A DNA stretch of 64,000 nt from Rhizobium brockwellii. GTDB taxonomy: Bacteria; Pseudomonadota; Alphaproteobacteria; Rhizobiales; Rhizobiaceae. Location of the stretch: the NCBI RefSeq assembly GCF_000769405.2, contig NZ_CP053439.1, positions 682,001-746,000 on the forward strand, given 5' to 3'. Made by a program: the position numbers and the translations under genes. The stretch's first letter is position 1, and each line of letters opens with the position of its first letter. The notes under the pieces are model-generated. The model had not been told where the DNA came from, made no database searches, and saw only the letters and a list, made by a program, of their open reading frames with translations. This document shows, piece by piece, positions 54,208-61,874 of this stretch.

Positions 54208-54432
54208 TCACTTCCATGACACATGCTCCGGGTTTCGCAGATCCCGGGTTCTGAACTGCGTCTCCATCCAGGCGGCCGTAACAGTGGCCGCGAGGAAGCC
54301 GAAGGTGAGGCAGACGATTGCCTGGGTCCGCCACGAGACGAAGGTGACCGGCGCCGGGGTGGTGGGCTTTTTCGCGCATTCGCCGGACGGACAGGCGCAG
54401 CCGGAAAAGGCCTTGATCAGGCAATCGCTCAT
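54208..54432 (-). CDS. Small membrane protein (prophage-like region)
   Basis: A 74-residue protein with Cys-rich N-terminus (SGCACPSGECAKK) and one transmembrane helix (IVCLTFGFLAATVTAAW). It overlaps the upstream gene by 4 bp and is the last of a three-gene leftward operon under 17-bp repressor operators. Function unknown. Confidence 0.55.
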   Translation of the reverse strand: MSDCLIKAFSGCACPSGECAKKPTTPAPVTFVSWRTQAIVCLTFGFLAATVTAAWMETQFRTRDLRNPEHVSWK

Positions 54433-54662
54433 GCTGCACCGCCTTTCACCGTGTCGATGGCGGCGAGGATCTTCTGGTGAAGCGGGCAGCCGTGATCGTC
54501 GCTGCCATCGAAAAAACGTTCGGCCTCCACCAGCGCCGTCAGCAGATCGGGTGCCCCGGCGGTGAAGCGGGCCTTGGCGCGGGTCTTTTCGGTTGCTCCG
54601 GCCCGTGGGGCGGCAGGAAGGCTCTCGGTCGATGGCTCTGGTGCGGGATTGACGGCAGACAT
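54429..54662 (-). CDS. Hypothetical protein (prophage-like region)
   Basis: A 77-residue protein with an N-terminal Pro/Ala/Ser-rich stretch and a helical C-terminus (LLTALVEAERFFDGSDDHGC). It is coupled to its downstream neighbour by ATGA overlap. No family recognised. Confidence 0.55.
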   Translation of the reverse strand: MSAVNPAPEPSTESLPAAPRAGATEKTRAKARFTAGAPDLLTALVEAERFFDGSDDHGCPLHQKILAAIDTVKGGAA

Positions 54663-54673
54663 CTCCGTTCCCC

Positions 54674-54937
54674 TCAGGCGTAAAGCTGATCGGTATCGGT
54701 GATGCCCATGATCTCCCGGGCATAGCGGTAATGCTCCGCGACGGAGGCGCTCGCACCGCGCAGCCAGGACGGGCCGCGGATTGAATGTTCGGGACGGCGG
54801 AGGAAGGCAAAGCCGAGGGCGCCCATGCGCTGGGCCTCGTTGGCCATATAGGCGCGGCAGTCGTGGGTCGTGCGCGCCGCATTCCAGCGGGCATCCCGCT
54901 TGCTCTCCTCGGTCTCGATATTGCGGATGTGCTGCAT
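54674..54937 (-). CDS. Hypothetical protein (prophage-like region)
   Basis: An 87-residue polar protein (MQHIRNIETEESKRDARWNA, then AHEA-like SVAEHYRYAREIMGITDTDQ). It is the first gene of the leftward operon; GAGAGGAGAGGCG precedes ATG 54937. Two 17-bp palindromes, AGGTA-N7-TACCT, lie upstream. Function unknown. Confidence 0.6.
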   Translation of the reverse strand: MQHIRNIETEESKRDARWNAARTTHDCRAYMANEAQRMGALGFAFLRRPEHSIRGPSWLRGASASVAEHYRYAREIMGITDTDQLYA

Positions 54938-55389
54938 CGCCTCTCCTCTCGCGCCTCTGATCGGCTTGTGAGGGAAAGGTATATATTATACCTGATTGCG
55001 TCAACCGTGAAAGGTATAAAAAATACCTCATAGATTGACGAGGTACGAATCATAGGCGTATGTCTGTCGCCAATGATTGGGCGACCGGGTGCAACTCCCG
55101 AGCTGACGAAGCCCAGCGGCGCGGGAAGCGAAAGTCCTTAAGTGCGCTGTCAGAAAATCAGGACGAGGGTGAAGCGAATGGCCCCTCTGGCACGTGTCCC
55201 ATCCCGGCTCCGGCCTTCAGGACTTGGCCAATGCTCTCCCGGCTTCATGGGTTTTGCTCATGGGGTAGGGGGAAGCTTTGGCCGGAACCCTCCCTCACCA
55301 GCCTTCAGGAACCTTCTCCTCCTAAGCTGAAGAGAGAGGATAGAGAACTGAAGTTGGAGTATGAAGCTAAGAGAAAAAAGAGGCCGGCC
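54938..55389. other. Intergenic region with operators
   Basis: Besides the two operators I see no reliable gene. A frame from 55060 to 55482 is open but has low-complexity, non-protein-like composition up to about 55389. Confidence 0.4.
54977..55028. promoter_or_regulatory. Two 17-bp repressor operators
   Basis: AGGTATATATTATACCT (54977-54993) and AGGTATAAAAAATACCT (55012-55028) share AGGTA-N7-TACCT and are 35 bp apart. A matching GGGTA-N7-TACCC lies at 56509-56525 in the repressor/early-gene promoter, so all three are probably bound by the S24 repressor. Confidence 0.7.
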
Positions 55390-55688
55390 ATGCGCAACGA
55401 AGTCGAAATCATCGACGAAGTGATCGAGGCGGGCCTGGATGCCATCACCGAATTTACGATCCATGGGAGGAGAAGCTGCTGAAGGACATGTTCGCCGCTG
55501 CCATCCGTTCCATCCTGGTGGCGGTGTCGAGAGTGGTGCGCGAACGGCATCCGGAGCTTCCGCAATTTGTGGTTTCAGAGGATGAATCCTCCCGATCCCC
55601 CTCCTGGTCCCGACTGGAGCTTCGAAGCGAAATCCTGCAGGCCGTACATCTCGCGCGCAGCACTGTAGCCCAGGAGCAACACCGCTAG
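55390..55688 (+). pseudogene. Possible frameshifted small helical gene
   Basis: ATG 55390 has AAGAGG upstream and gives MRNEVEIIDEVIEAGLDAIT, then a stop 30 codons in. One extra G near 55458 would join it to a frame reading DPWEEKLLKDMFAAAIRSIL and VAVSRVVRERHPELPQ. The joined product looks like a natural helical protein, so a one-base deletion is likely. The end overlaps the minus-strand membrane gene. Confidence 0.4.
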
Positions 55689-55739
55689 TGTGACGATATA
55701 GAACCAGATTCGGCCAGAGCGTGAGGAAGGGCGTATCAT
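55575..55739 (-). CDS. 54-residue single-pass membrane protein
   Basis: MIRPSSRSGRIWFYIVTLAV, then LLLGYSAAREMYGLQDFASK and a Gly-rich tail. A positively charged N-terminus precedes one transmembrane helix. ACAGAGAAAACAGG lies before ATG 55739. It is downstream of the S24 repressor gene on the same strand. Phage-type small membrane genes of this sort are common. Confidence 0.5.
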   Translation of the reverse strand: MIRPSSRSGRIWFYIVTLAVLLLGYSAAREMYGLQDFASKLQSGPGGGSGGFIL

Positions 55740-55802
55740 CCTGTTTTCTCTGTTGAAATATGATTGATTCCCGGCATTGTTTCCGAGCCTTGGCTGTCAG
55801 CC

Positions 55803-56450
55803 TCACATCTCGATGATCGATCGGCGGACGCGGCCGACGATGGTGACGGCGCCTTGGAATTCCGGTGGCGGCACGTCCTCGTAGGACGCGGGCTGGAAGG
55901 GCGGGTCGTCGTTCGGGCGATAGCGCTTGTAGGTCGCAGCCCCCGTTTCGTCGGCGACGACATAGAGCGCGTTCGGCGCCAGGCGCTTGTCGCGCAGATT
56001 GACGAAGATGATCGAGCCCGGCGGCGAGATCTTGTTCATCGAATTGCCTTCGACCTCGAGCGCGATCCATTCGCCATCCGGCAGATCGAGGGCGGCGACC
56101 GTCGGGAATTCCGAAAAATCGGTGATCGGCGCCTGCTCGCTCAGCTGGCCGGCGCTGACCCAGGAGATTTTTGGGACATCGGCGACGGAGGCGGGCAGCT
56201 CATCCGGATCGAGCGCGTTGCCGGTGCCGAACTGCAGCCAGTTGAGATTGACCTTGAAAGCGCGGGCATATTTCTTCGCGTCAGCTATGCCGAAGCCGTT
56301 GCGGCCGGACTCATGCGCCTTGTAGACATTCGCATTCCAGCCGAACCGATCGACGATCGCCTTCGGCCCGGCAAAGCCAGCATTCTTCCTGGCCATGACG
56401 AGGCGCTTTGCGCGTTCTTCGCGTTCAAATTGTTCCTGATCTTTCAACAT
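55803..56450 (-). CDS. XRE-family repressor with S24 peptidase domain (CI/LexA-like)
   Basis: A 215-residue phage-type repressor. Residues 12-75 are an HTH (RAKRLVMARKNAGFAGPKAI, then VYKAHESGRNGFGIADAKKY). The C-terminal half is an S24 self-cleavage domain, with the catalytic Ser in EVEGNSMNKI and Lys in ETGAATYKRYRP. Such repressors hold a prophage off until RecA-triggered autocleavage. It is divergent from the early operon across the operator at 56509-56525. Confidence 0.88.
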   Translation of the reverse strand: MLKDQEQFEREERAKRLVMARKNAGFAGPKAIVDRFGWNANVYKAHESGRNGFGIADAKKYARAFKVNLNWLQFGTGNALDPDELPASVADVPKISWVSAGQLSEQAPITDFSEFPTVAALDLPDGEWIALEVEGNSMNKISPPGSIIFVNLRDKRLAPNALYVVADETGAATYKRYRPNDDPPFQPASYEDVPPPEFQGAVTIVGRVRRSIIEM

Positions 56451-56498
56451 GATATAAAAAATACCCTAAATTAAGGTACATGTCATGCCCTAATGTGC

Positions 56499-56525
56499 TT
56501 GACATTACGGGTATTAATTGTACCC
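56499..56525 (+). promoter_or_regulatory. Early-operon promoter with repressor operator
   Basis: TTGACA (56499-56504) is a good -35. The palindrome GGGTATTAATTGTACCC (56509-56525) covers the spacer and TACCCT-like -10. It matches the AGGTA-N7-TACCT sites at 54977 and 55012. A repressor here would block rightward early transcription. Confidence 0.6.
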
Positions 56526-56533
56526 TATTCGCC

Positions 56534-56596
56534 ATGACACACAGCGACATCATCAACAACGGCCAGCCTTTCGGACTGGAGGAAACGGCACCATGA
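56534..56596 (+). CDS. 20-codon leader or tiny gene
   Basis: MTHSDIINNGQPFGLEETAP then TGA, whose stop overlaps the next ATG (ATGA). It directly follows the early promoter and carries the ribosome site GGAGG for the following gene. Either a real microprotein or a translational-coupling leader. Confidence 0.4.
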   Translation: MTHSDIINNGQPFGLEETAP

Positions 56597-56784
56597 GGTT
56601 CACCATCTCCTCGGAAGAGCGGCTCGCCATGGACGTCATGCCGACCGGCGTCGTCATTCACCGGCCGCAAGGCCCAAGGGGAGGGCGCATGTCCGTGATA
56701 TCAGTTCGCAACGAGGATATCCCCTTCCTCGCCAAGGCCCTGCAGCAGGTGCTGAACGCCAACCGGGAGGTGGAATCGATATGA
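56593..56784 (+). CDS. Small early-region protein
   Basis: A 63-residue protein (MRFTISSEERLAMDVMPTGV, then RNEDIPFLAKALQQVLNANR). GGAGGAAACGGCACC precedes ATG 56593. It overlaps the zinc-ribbon gene by 4 bp. Function unknown. Confidence 0.6.
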   Translation: MRFTISSEERLAMDVMPTGVVIHRPQGPRGGRMSVISVRNEDIPFLAKALQQVLNANREVESI

Positions 56785-56975
56785 CCATCTCCGCCCTGAC
56801 TGCCGCCCGCTACACCGGCTGCCCGAACTGCGGCAAGGCGCTGTCGATCGCCGAGGTGATCGAGCGCCACTGCGAAAATTGCGATCGGCCGACGCGCCCG
56901 GAAGAGATCAGCGAGACCATGATCCCGCCTGGCGCTCTGCCGATCACCAACCCCGATAGCCCAGCCCCTCCCTGA
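56781..56975 (+). CDS. Small zinc-ribbon protein (prophage-like)
   Basis: A 64-residue protein with CPNCGK and CENCDR, a four-Cys zinc ribbon, and a Pro-rich C-terminus. Translationally coupled to the preceding gene. Confidence 0.65.
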   Translation: MTISALTAARYTGCPNCGKALSIAEVIERHCENCDRPTRPEEISETMIPPGALPITNPDSPAPP

Positions 56976-57195
56976 CGGCTATCGGCCGCTGGCGTCGTTG
57001 CCCTCCCTCGGCGACGCCAACTCCCGGGCGCTCGCGCCCGAAACCCAGGCGGCGGCCTGGCAGACGACCGGGGCCTTTGCTCCCAGAGCCGGCGCTCCGG
57101 TCGTCATCGATGAATTTGAAATCAAGCACATGGCGAGCCACCCGCTTCGGCGGGAACGGCGGACCGCGTTCGAAATTGGAAAGAAGGATCAAGCG

Positions 57196-57474
57196 ATGAG
57201 CATCCAGCCCAAGGCCGCCCCGGCGCAGCAAGGCGCTCACATGAACGCGCTCGAGCTCTTCCGCTCCGGCCGGGACTATATCGAAATCGCGGCCATCCTC
57301 GGCACGTCGGTGCCGTCGGTGGAAACCGAGATCCACAGACTTCGAAGCGCCGAGAAGGGCGACACCGCCCACGCGGAGCATGCCGGCTCGGAGATCCGCC
57401 GGTTTCCCCGCCGCGCCGCGAGGCCCGGCGCCCCGGTCAATTTTGCCGGCGGGCGACGGAGGCTGCGGGTTTGA
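57196..57474 (+). CDS. HTH-containing early protein
   Basis: A 92-residue protein with a HTH-like core (ALELFRSGRDYIEIAAILGT, then SVPSVETEIHRLRS) and a basic C-terminal tail (RRFPRRAARPG). GAAGGATCAAGCG precedes ATG 57196. Probably a DNA-binding regulator of the phage-like region. Confidence 0.6.
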   Translation: MSIQPKAAPAQQGAHMNALELFRSGRDYIEIAAILGTSVPSVETEIHRLRSAEKGDTAHAEHAGSEIRRFPRRAARPGAPVNFAGGRRRLRV

Positions 57475-57506
57475 AGAGGCCATCTCAAGCGGGAAAGGGA
57501 CATCGC

Positions 57507-57872
57507 ATGGGCAAGGACACAACGAGCCAGGACATCATGGAGATCCTCAGGCCGGTGCTGGGGGAGGAACTGGCGGCAGCGATCATCGAGCACCGCAAGC
57601 GCACGCTGAAGAAGCCGCTGACGGCTTATGCCGCCAGGATGCAGGCGAGGGAATATCTCATGACCGGCGACCCGATCGGCGCCGCCGAGATGCAGATCTT
57701 TCGCGGCTGGCAGGCGATCAAATGCGACTGGTACCTCAAGGAAAAGGCGAGGGAAGCCGGGTCGATCAACAGCAGTACGAGAAGGACGACAGTGGATGCC
57801 GCAAGAGATTTCCTCTCCGGTGAAGATCGTAGCTGGGATGCTTTCGGGTTTCCCGGCGTCCGCAGGCACTGA
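57507..57872 (+). CDS. Hypothetical early-region protein
   Basis: A 121-residue soluble protein (TTSQDIMEILRPVLGEELAA, then LTAYAARMQAREYLMTGDPI). ATG 57507 follows GGGAAAGGGACATCGC. Overlaps the next gene by 77 bp in another frame, which is unusually long. Function unknown. Confidence 0.55.
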   Translation: MGKDTTSQDIMEILRPVLGEELAAAIIEHRKRTLKKPLTAYAARMQAREYLMTGDPIGAAEMQIFRGWQAIKCDWYLKEKAREAGSINSSTRRTTVDAARDFLSGEDRSWDAFGFPGVRRH

Positions 57873-58233
57873 TCCCGACATGCAGATCCGCGCCTATCTC
57901 GTCGCGATCGAGGGCATCCCGCTGGAGGCGGTCTGGCAGGCCGCCAAACTCTTCATATCAGGAAAGGTGAGGGATCATAACCGCGCCTTCGCCCCGAGCT
58001 CAGCCAGTTTTGCCGAACAATGCCGCATTCAGCAGGCGGCGATCGAGGCGGAGAGCCGCCCGCGCATGGAGGCGGAGCCCGAGACGCCGCAGCCGAAAGT
58101 GCCGGCCTACAAGATGCAGTTGCTGCGCGACGCCGCCAATGGCAGCCGCAGCGCCAAGCGGGAGCTGGCAAAAATGTTTCCCGACAACCCGATCATTGCA
58201 ACGGCCGCACGATACGAGGAGGCAGTGAGATGA
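57796..58233 (+). CDS. Hypothetical phage-like protein
   Basis: A 145-residue protein (VKIVAGMLSGFPASAGTDPD, then AYLVAIEGIPLEAVWQAAKL). The latter resembles segments of phage replication-associated proteins, but I cannot assign it. GAAGGACGAC precedes the ATG. It overlaps the GcrA-like gene by 4 bp. Confidence 0.6.
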   Translation: MPQEISSPVKIVAGMLSGFPASAGTDPDMQIRAYLVAIEGIPLEAVWQAAKLFISGKVRDHNRAFAPSSASFAEQCRIQQAAIEAESRPRMEAEPETPQPKVPAYKMQLLRDAANGSRSAKRELAKMFPDNPIIATAARYEEAVR

Positions 58234-58529
58234 CCATCACCTTTTGGACGGAAGACAAGATCGTCAAGGCGGAAAAGCTCTGGAAGGAAGGGCTGTCGGC
58301 GAGAGAAATCGCCAATCTGTTCGGCTCGAAGAAGAACACCGTCATCAACATGGCGCATCGCAACCGCGACAGGTTCCCCTCGAGGCAGGACACCTGGCAT
58401 CCGCAGCCGAAGGCGGGCCCGCCCGTCCAGCCGATCCGGCACCCCGACCGCGTCACGCGTGTGACCCTGTCAGGCGCGCATGTGACGATGCCGCGCGTGC
58501 CCTGCATCGATGGTTATGCAGAGCCATGA
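58230..58529 (+). CDS. GcrA-like cell-cycle regulator homologue
   Basis: A 99-residue protein whose N-terminal half matches the GcrA HTH: FWTEDKIVKAEKLWKEGLSA, then REIANLFGSKKNTVINMAHR. Cellular GcrA (about 170 residues) has a longer C-terminus that binds the sigma-70 region and acts at CcrM-methylated promoters; here only a short basic/Pro tail remains. It is coupled by 4-bp overlaps on both sides. Confidence 0.75.
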   Translation: MTITFWTEDKIVKAEKLWKEGLSAREIANLFGSKKNTVINMAHRNRDRFPSRQDTWHPQPKAGPPVQPIRHPDRVTRVTLSGAHVTMPRVPCIDGYAEP

Positions 58530-58723
58530 GCAACGTCACCCCACGCGAAACCGAAGTGATCCGCTGGATGGCGGCGGGAAAGACGGCTGCCGAGATCGGC
58601 ACCATTCTCGGCATCTCCCACATCACCGTGAATACGCACATTGCCAACGCCAAGGCGCGGCTCGGCGTCTTCAAGGATACGGCGCTGGTCGCCGCGGCAC
58701 TCAGAAACGGCATCATTCGATAG
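58526..58723 (+). CDS. LuxR-type HTH protein
   Basis: A 65-residue GerE/LuxR DNA-binding domain alone: LTPRE-like TPRETEVIRWMAAGKTAAEI, then GISHITVNTHIANAKARLGV. There is no receiver or ligand domain. Coupled to the GcrA-like gene by ATGA overlap. Probably a phage early/late switch regulator. Confidence 0.78.
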   Translation: MSNVTPRETEVIRWMAAGKTAAEIGTILGISHITVNTHIANAKARLGVFKDTALVAAALRNGIIR

Positions 58724-58736
58724 AAGGACGATCAGC

Positions 58737-59330
58737 ATGGGCGGCAAAGCCACCAAGGTGAAGACAGGACGGGTCAACAAGGGCGCCGGCCGGCCGCGCA
58801 AGGAGAATGTCGAACGTTTTCCCTGCGGCAAGATCAAGCCCTTCGAAACCGAGAAGGACAATATCAGCGTGGCGATATCAGCCCGCCGCCGCATCCACGG
58901 CTTCGGCCGCACAGTTGATGACGAGACGGTCAAGAGCCCCTTTGCCGGCTACACCCTCGGCCGCATGTTCCTCGACGGCCTGATCACGGCCGAGCAGCGC
59001 CAGGCCGGCGATGACTATGCCGAGGCGATCTCCCGCTACCACAAGACCACAGGCATCCCGGCCCCGAGCCCGAGAGCCCAATCGCTTTTCTCCGTCAAAG
59101 GCCATGAAGGCGAGCAGACCGAAACCCTCGCCGACCGCGCCCGCAAGGCCAGCAACCGCATGATGGCGCTACAGGGCATCCTTCTGCGCTGCCCTGATGG
59201 ACCGCAGGTCAGGAGCACGGTCTATAACGTCACGATGATGGACTACGAACATTTGCGCCAGATGCCGCCGCAGCAGTTGCTGTGGCTGCGGAGGGGATTG
59301 ACGGCGTTGCGCGGGGCGAAGGGCGGTTGA
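58737..59330 (+). CDS. Phage-like protein of unknown function
   Basis: A 197-residue protein with a basic N-terminus (GRVNKGAGRPRKENVERFPC) and a helical C-terminus (FLDGLITAEQRQAGDDYAEA, then QQLLWLRRGLTALRGAKGG). ATG 58737 follows GAAGGACGATCAGC. The last 45 bp recur, diverged, at 61875-61919. Often such genes sit just before terminase, but none follows here. Confidence 0.6.
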   Translation: MGGKATKVKTGRVNKGAGRPRKENVERFPCGKIKPFETEKDNISVAISARRRIHGFGRTVDDETVKSPFAGYTLGRMFLDGLITAEQRQAGDDYAEAISRYHKTTGIPAPSPRAQSLFSVKGHEGEQTETLADRARKASNRMMALQGILLRCPDGPQVRSTVYNVTMMDYEHLRQMPPQQLLWLRRGLTALRGAKGG

Positions 59331-59352
59331 TGGAGTGGGGCAAGCCGGGGGT

Positions 59353-59386
59353 CAAAATTGCGGAATTGTGTAGCAAATGCCACCAA
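59353..59386. repeat. Left inverted repeat of LysR/SDR cassette
   Basis: CAAAATTGCGGAATTGTGTA, then GCAAATGCCACCAA. Its reverse complement matches 61279-61312 at 31 of 34 positions. Confidence 0.75.
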
Positions 59387-59488
59387 CCGAAAGCGTTGCG
59401 GCGCTGACAGCTTTGGGCCAAAGCGCAGCCGGTGGTCATCGTCAGCAATGCCTCAATTTGGACTTCAGATCCATTCGACACGAAATCG

Positions 59489-60382
59489 CTAGTGTGTCTC
59501 CTGCTCCCTGACATGCGCGAGCAAATGCCCAATGAAACGAGTGAGTTTTGGGAGCGGTCTTCGATCCTGTCGATGCACGATATGGACCGCGCGCGGTTCG
59601 GGCAGATAAGTTTGCAGGACTGAAATCAGCGCCCCGCTCGCCAAGTCCTGAGCCACCAGAACCTCGGGCTGCAGTAACAACCCCGCCCCGGCCAGTGCAG
59701 CCATACGCAATCCGTTGCCGTCATTGCATGTGAAAGACGGTTCGATCGGTGGCTGCACCTCTTCCCAGCCTTTTAGTTTCCAGGCATTACGGCTGTTCCA
59801 TACCGTGTGAGAAAGGCAGTGATGCGCGCTAAGATCGTGCGGAGTCTGTGGATGGCCATACCGGGCCAGATAGTCCGGCGACGCGCAGATCACCATGCGA
59901 TACATCGTCAACGGTTTTGCTACTAGGTCGACATCACCCAGCTCGCCGATGCGGATGGCCATATCAAAACCCTCGTCGATAAGATCGACGACGCGATTGC
60001 TTAATTCCAGTTCAATATGCACAAGCGGATAGGTTCGCTGGAACGTCGCCACCAGGGGAGTGATGACGCATGCGCCAAAGGTGGTTGGAGCGCTAATACG
60101 CAACGTGCCCGATGGTGATGCACGCAGTCGTTCGATTGATGTCTCGGCCACTCGTACGTATTCGAGCGCGCGCTTTGAATCTTCGTAATATACGCGACCG
60201 GCATCCGTTAATCCTTGGCGTCGTGTGGTGCGCTCAAGCAGGCGCGCGCCAAGGCTGTCTTCAAGCTGACGCACATATTTTCCAACCATGACCGCCGACA
60301 TTTCAAGCCGCTGCGCAGCCTCGGTGAAGTTGCCTCCTTCCACAACGGCAACGAAGGTTTCCATAGCCCGTAATCGATCCAT
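59489..60382 (-). CDS. LysR-family transcriptional regulator
   Basis: A 297-residue regulator. The HTH is MDRLRAMETFVAVVEGGNFT, then VMVGKYVRQLEDSLGARLLE; the effector domain has GTLRISAPTTFGACVITPLV and DMAIRIGELGDVDLVAK. ATG 60382 is chosen by family N-termini. Divergent from the SDR gene, which it probably controls. Confidence 0.9.
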   Translation of the reverse strand: MDRLRAMETFVAVVEGGNFTEAAQRLEMSAVMVGKYVRQLEDSLGARLLERTTRRQGLTDAGRVYYEDSKRALEYVRVAETSIERLRASPSGTLRISAPTTFGACVITPLVATFQRTYPLVHIELELSNRVVDLIDEGFDMAIRIGELGDVDLVAKPLTMYRMVICASPDYLARYGHPQTPHDLSAHHCLSHTVWNSRNAWKLKGWEEVQPPIEPSFTCNDGNGLRMAALAGAGLLLQPEVLVAQDLASGALISVLQTYLPEPRAVHIVHRQDRRPLPKLTRFIGHLLAHVREQETH

Positions 60383-60488
60383 ATTGCTAACTACCGGTTC
60401 GCAAACAACGAAGTTATGGCACATTTATTATCTCAATGGTTCGGTGAATGATAGCGATGCTTCAGGCTGAATTTGAAAGGAATATTCT

Positions 60489-61097
60489 ATGAAGATCGTT
60501 GTAATCGGCGCCAGTGGCGATGTAGGTCGCTTCGTGGTGGAAGAACTCGCGCGCGATGGTAAGCACGACATCATTCGTGTCGGCCGCACCCAGGGTGATC
60601 ATCAGGTCGATATCACGAGTGATGAAAGCGTGGATGCGCTGTTCAAGAAGATTGAACGGATTGATGCCATCATCGTTGCTGCAGGCAATGTCATCCTGGC
60701 GCCGATCGCAGAAATGACGACGGCCAACTTCCACAAAGGATTGCAGGACAAGTTGCTAAGTCAGGTGCGCGTTGTGCTGGTTGGTCAGCATTACCTGAAC
60801 GACGGAGGGTCGATCACGCTGACCTCCGGCATCGCTGTTGATGATCCTATTGCGCAAGGCTCTAACGCCGCAACCTCCAACGCGGGGCTCGACGGGTTCG
60901 TCCGTGCCGCTGCCTGCGATTTCTCTCGAGGCATCCGTATTAATGCAGTGAACCCGACAATGCTGACGGAATCGATGGACCGCTTTGGTCCGTTCTTTCC
61001 CGGTTATGAAAGCGTCTCGGGGGCTCGTGTCGCAATGGCCTATAGACGCAGCGTTGAAGGCGTGCAGACCGGGCGCGTATACCGCGTCGGCCACTGA
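60489..61097 (+). CDS. Short-chain dehydrogenase
   Basis: A 202-residue SDR with VVIGASGDVGRFVVEELARD and VAAGN. The catalytic tetrad is atypical: the Ser is in ITLTSGIAV, but the usual YxxxK is replaced by SNAGLDGFVRAAACD-like residues, as in a short-chain clade close to SDR65C-type proteins. Ribosome site AAAGGAATATTCT. Paired with the LysR gene. Confidence 0.85.
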   Translation: MKIVVIGASGDVGRFVVEELARDGKHDIIRVGRTQGDHQVDITSDESVDALFKKIERIDAIIVAAGNVILAPIAEMTTANFHKGLQDKLLSQVRVVLVGQHYLNDGGSITLTSGIAVDDPIAQGSNAATSNAGLDGFVRAAACDFSRGIRINAVNPTMLTESMDRFGPFFPGYESVSGARVAMAYRRSVEGVQTGRVYRVGH

Positions 61098-61504
61098 GTT
61101 GAAGGCCAATGGCGCTCCAACTGCCGCGATAAAAGCTTGAGCCTGGGTGTAGCGGGTGTCGGAACTCCGCGCTACTCCAATCTTTCGTGAACGCTTCACG
61201 GGCCGAACGCTCTGAAGAGGGATCCCGCAGAAGTCCGATCTGCGGTAGACCATGACCGCTTCGGGCGAGAGGCGGACATTGGTGGCATTTGCTACATAAT
61301 TCCGCAAAATTGCCACGCCTAGACACAGGCGATCGGATTGACAGAAGATTAGCGGTTCGCACATACCTGCAGGGCTTGTTCTAATAGGGATATTGACGGA
61401 TCCACCGTGAAATTGACGTTGCTGCAAGTTTTGAGGACATTGTGGGCGCAGGGGAGCACGTGCCAAACACATGTCGTTCTCAGGGGACATAAGGAAGCAA
61501 GACT
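61098..61504. other. 407-bp gap after the SDR
   Basis: Contains the right inverted repeat of the cassette. No gene is supported. Confidence 0.45.
61279..61312. repeat. Right inverted repeat of LysR/SDR cassette
   Basis: TTGGTGGCATTTGCTACATA, then ATTCCGCAAAATTG; the reverse complement of the left copy with three mismatches. Confidence 0.75.
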
Positions 61505-61831
61505 GTGATCTACGAGCTCAGAATTTACGACTGCCTGCCCGGCCGATTGCCCGCGCTGCTCAACCGCTTTGCCGAACATACGCTGGCAATATGGGACAAG
61601 CACGGAATCAAGCAGGCGGGTTTCTTCACCACAATCGTGGGCGAAAGCAGCCAGCGTCTCACCTATCTCATCGCCTGGGAATCGCTAGCCGATCGCGAGG
61701 TGAAATGGAAAGCCTTCACCACTGATCCTGCATGGCTTGAGGCCCGCGACGAGTCAGAGCGCGACGGGCAAATCCTCGCCAATATCTCTAGCCAGCTGTT
61801 GTCACCGACCGCCTTTTCGGCAGTAAAGTAA
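61505..61831 (+). CDS. NIPSNAP family protein
   Basis: A 108-residue NIPSNAP protein (GTG start after AAGGAAGCAA): IYELRIYDCLPGRLPALLNR, then FAEHTLAIWDKHGIKQAGFF and YLIAWESLADREVKWKAF. This is the classic NIPSNAP pattern, closer to the family core than the copy at 1097. Function unknown. Confidence 0.88.
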   Translation: MIYELRIYDCLPGRLPALLNRFAEHTLAIWDKHGIKQAGFFTTIVGESSQRLTYLIAWESLADREVKWKAFTTDPAWLEARDESERDGQILANISSQLLSPTAFSAVK

Positions 61832-61874
61832 GACACCACCGATCCCCGCTTGCCGCCAGTCGGAATTCCACCCG

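Noticed and set aside
54208..59330. Complete prophage
   Set aside because: No integrase, terminase, capsid, tail or lysis genes are present in the window.
60756..61490. 244-codon minus-strand frame over the SDR gene and following gap
   Set aside because: Antisense to the SDR for half its length; no motif in the remainder.
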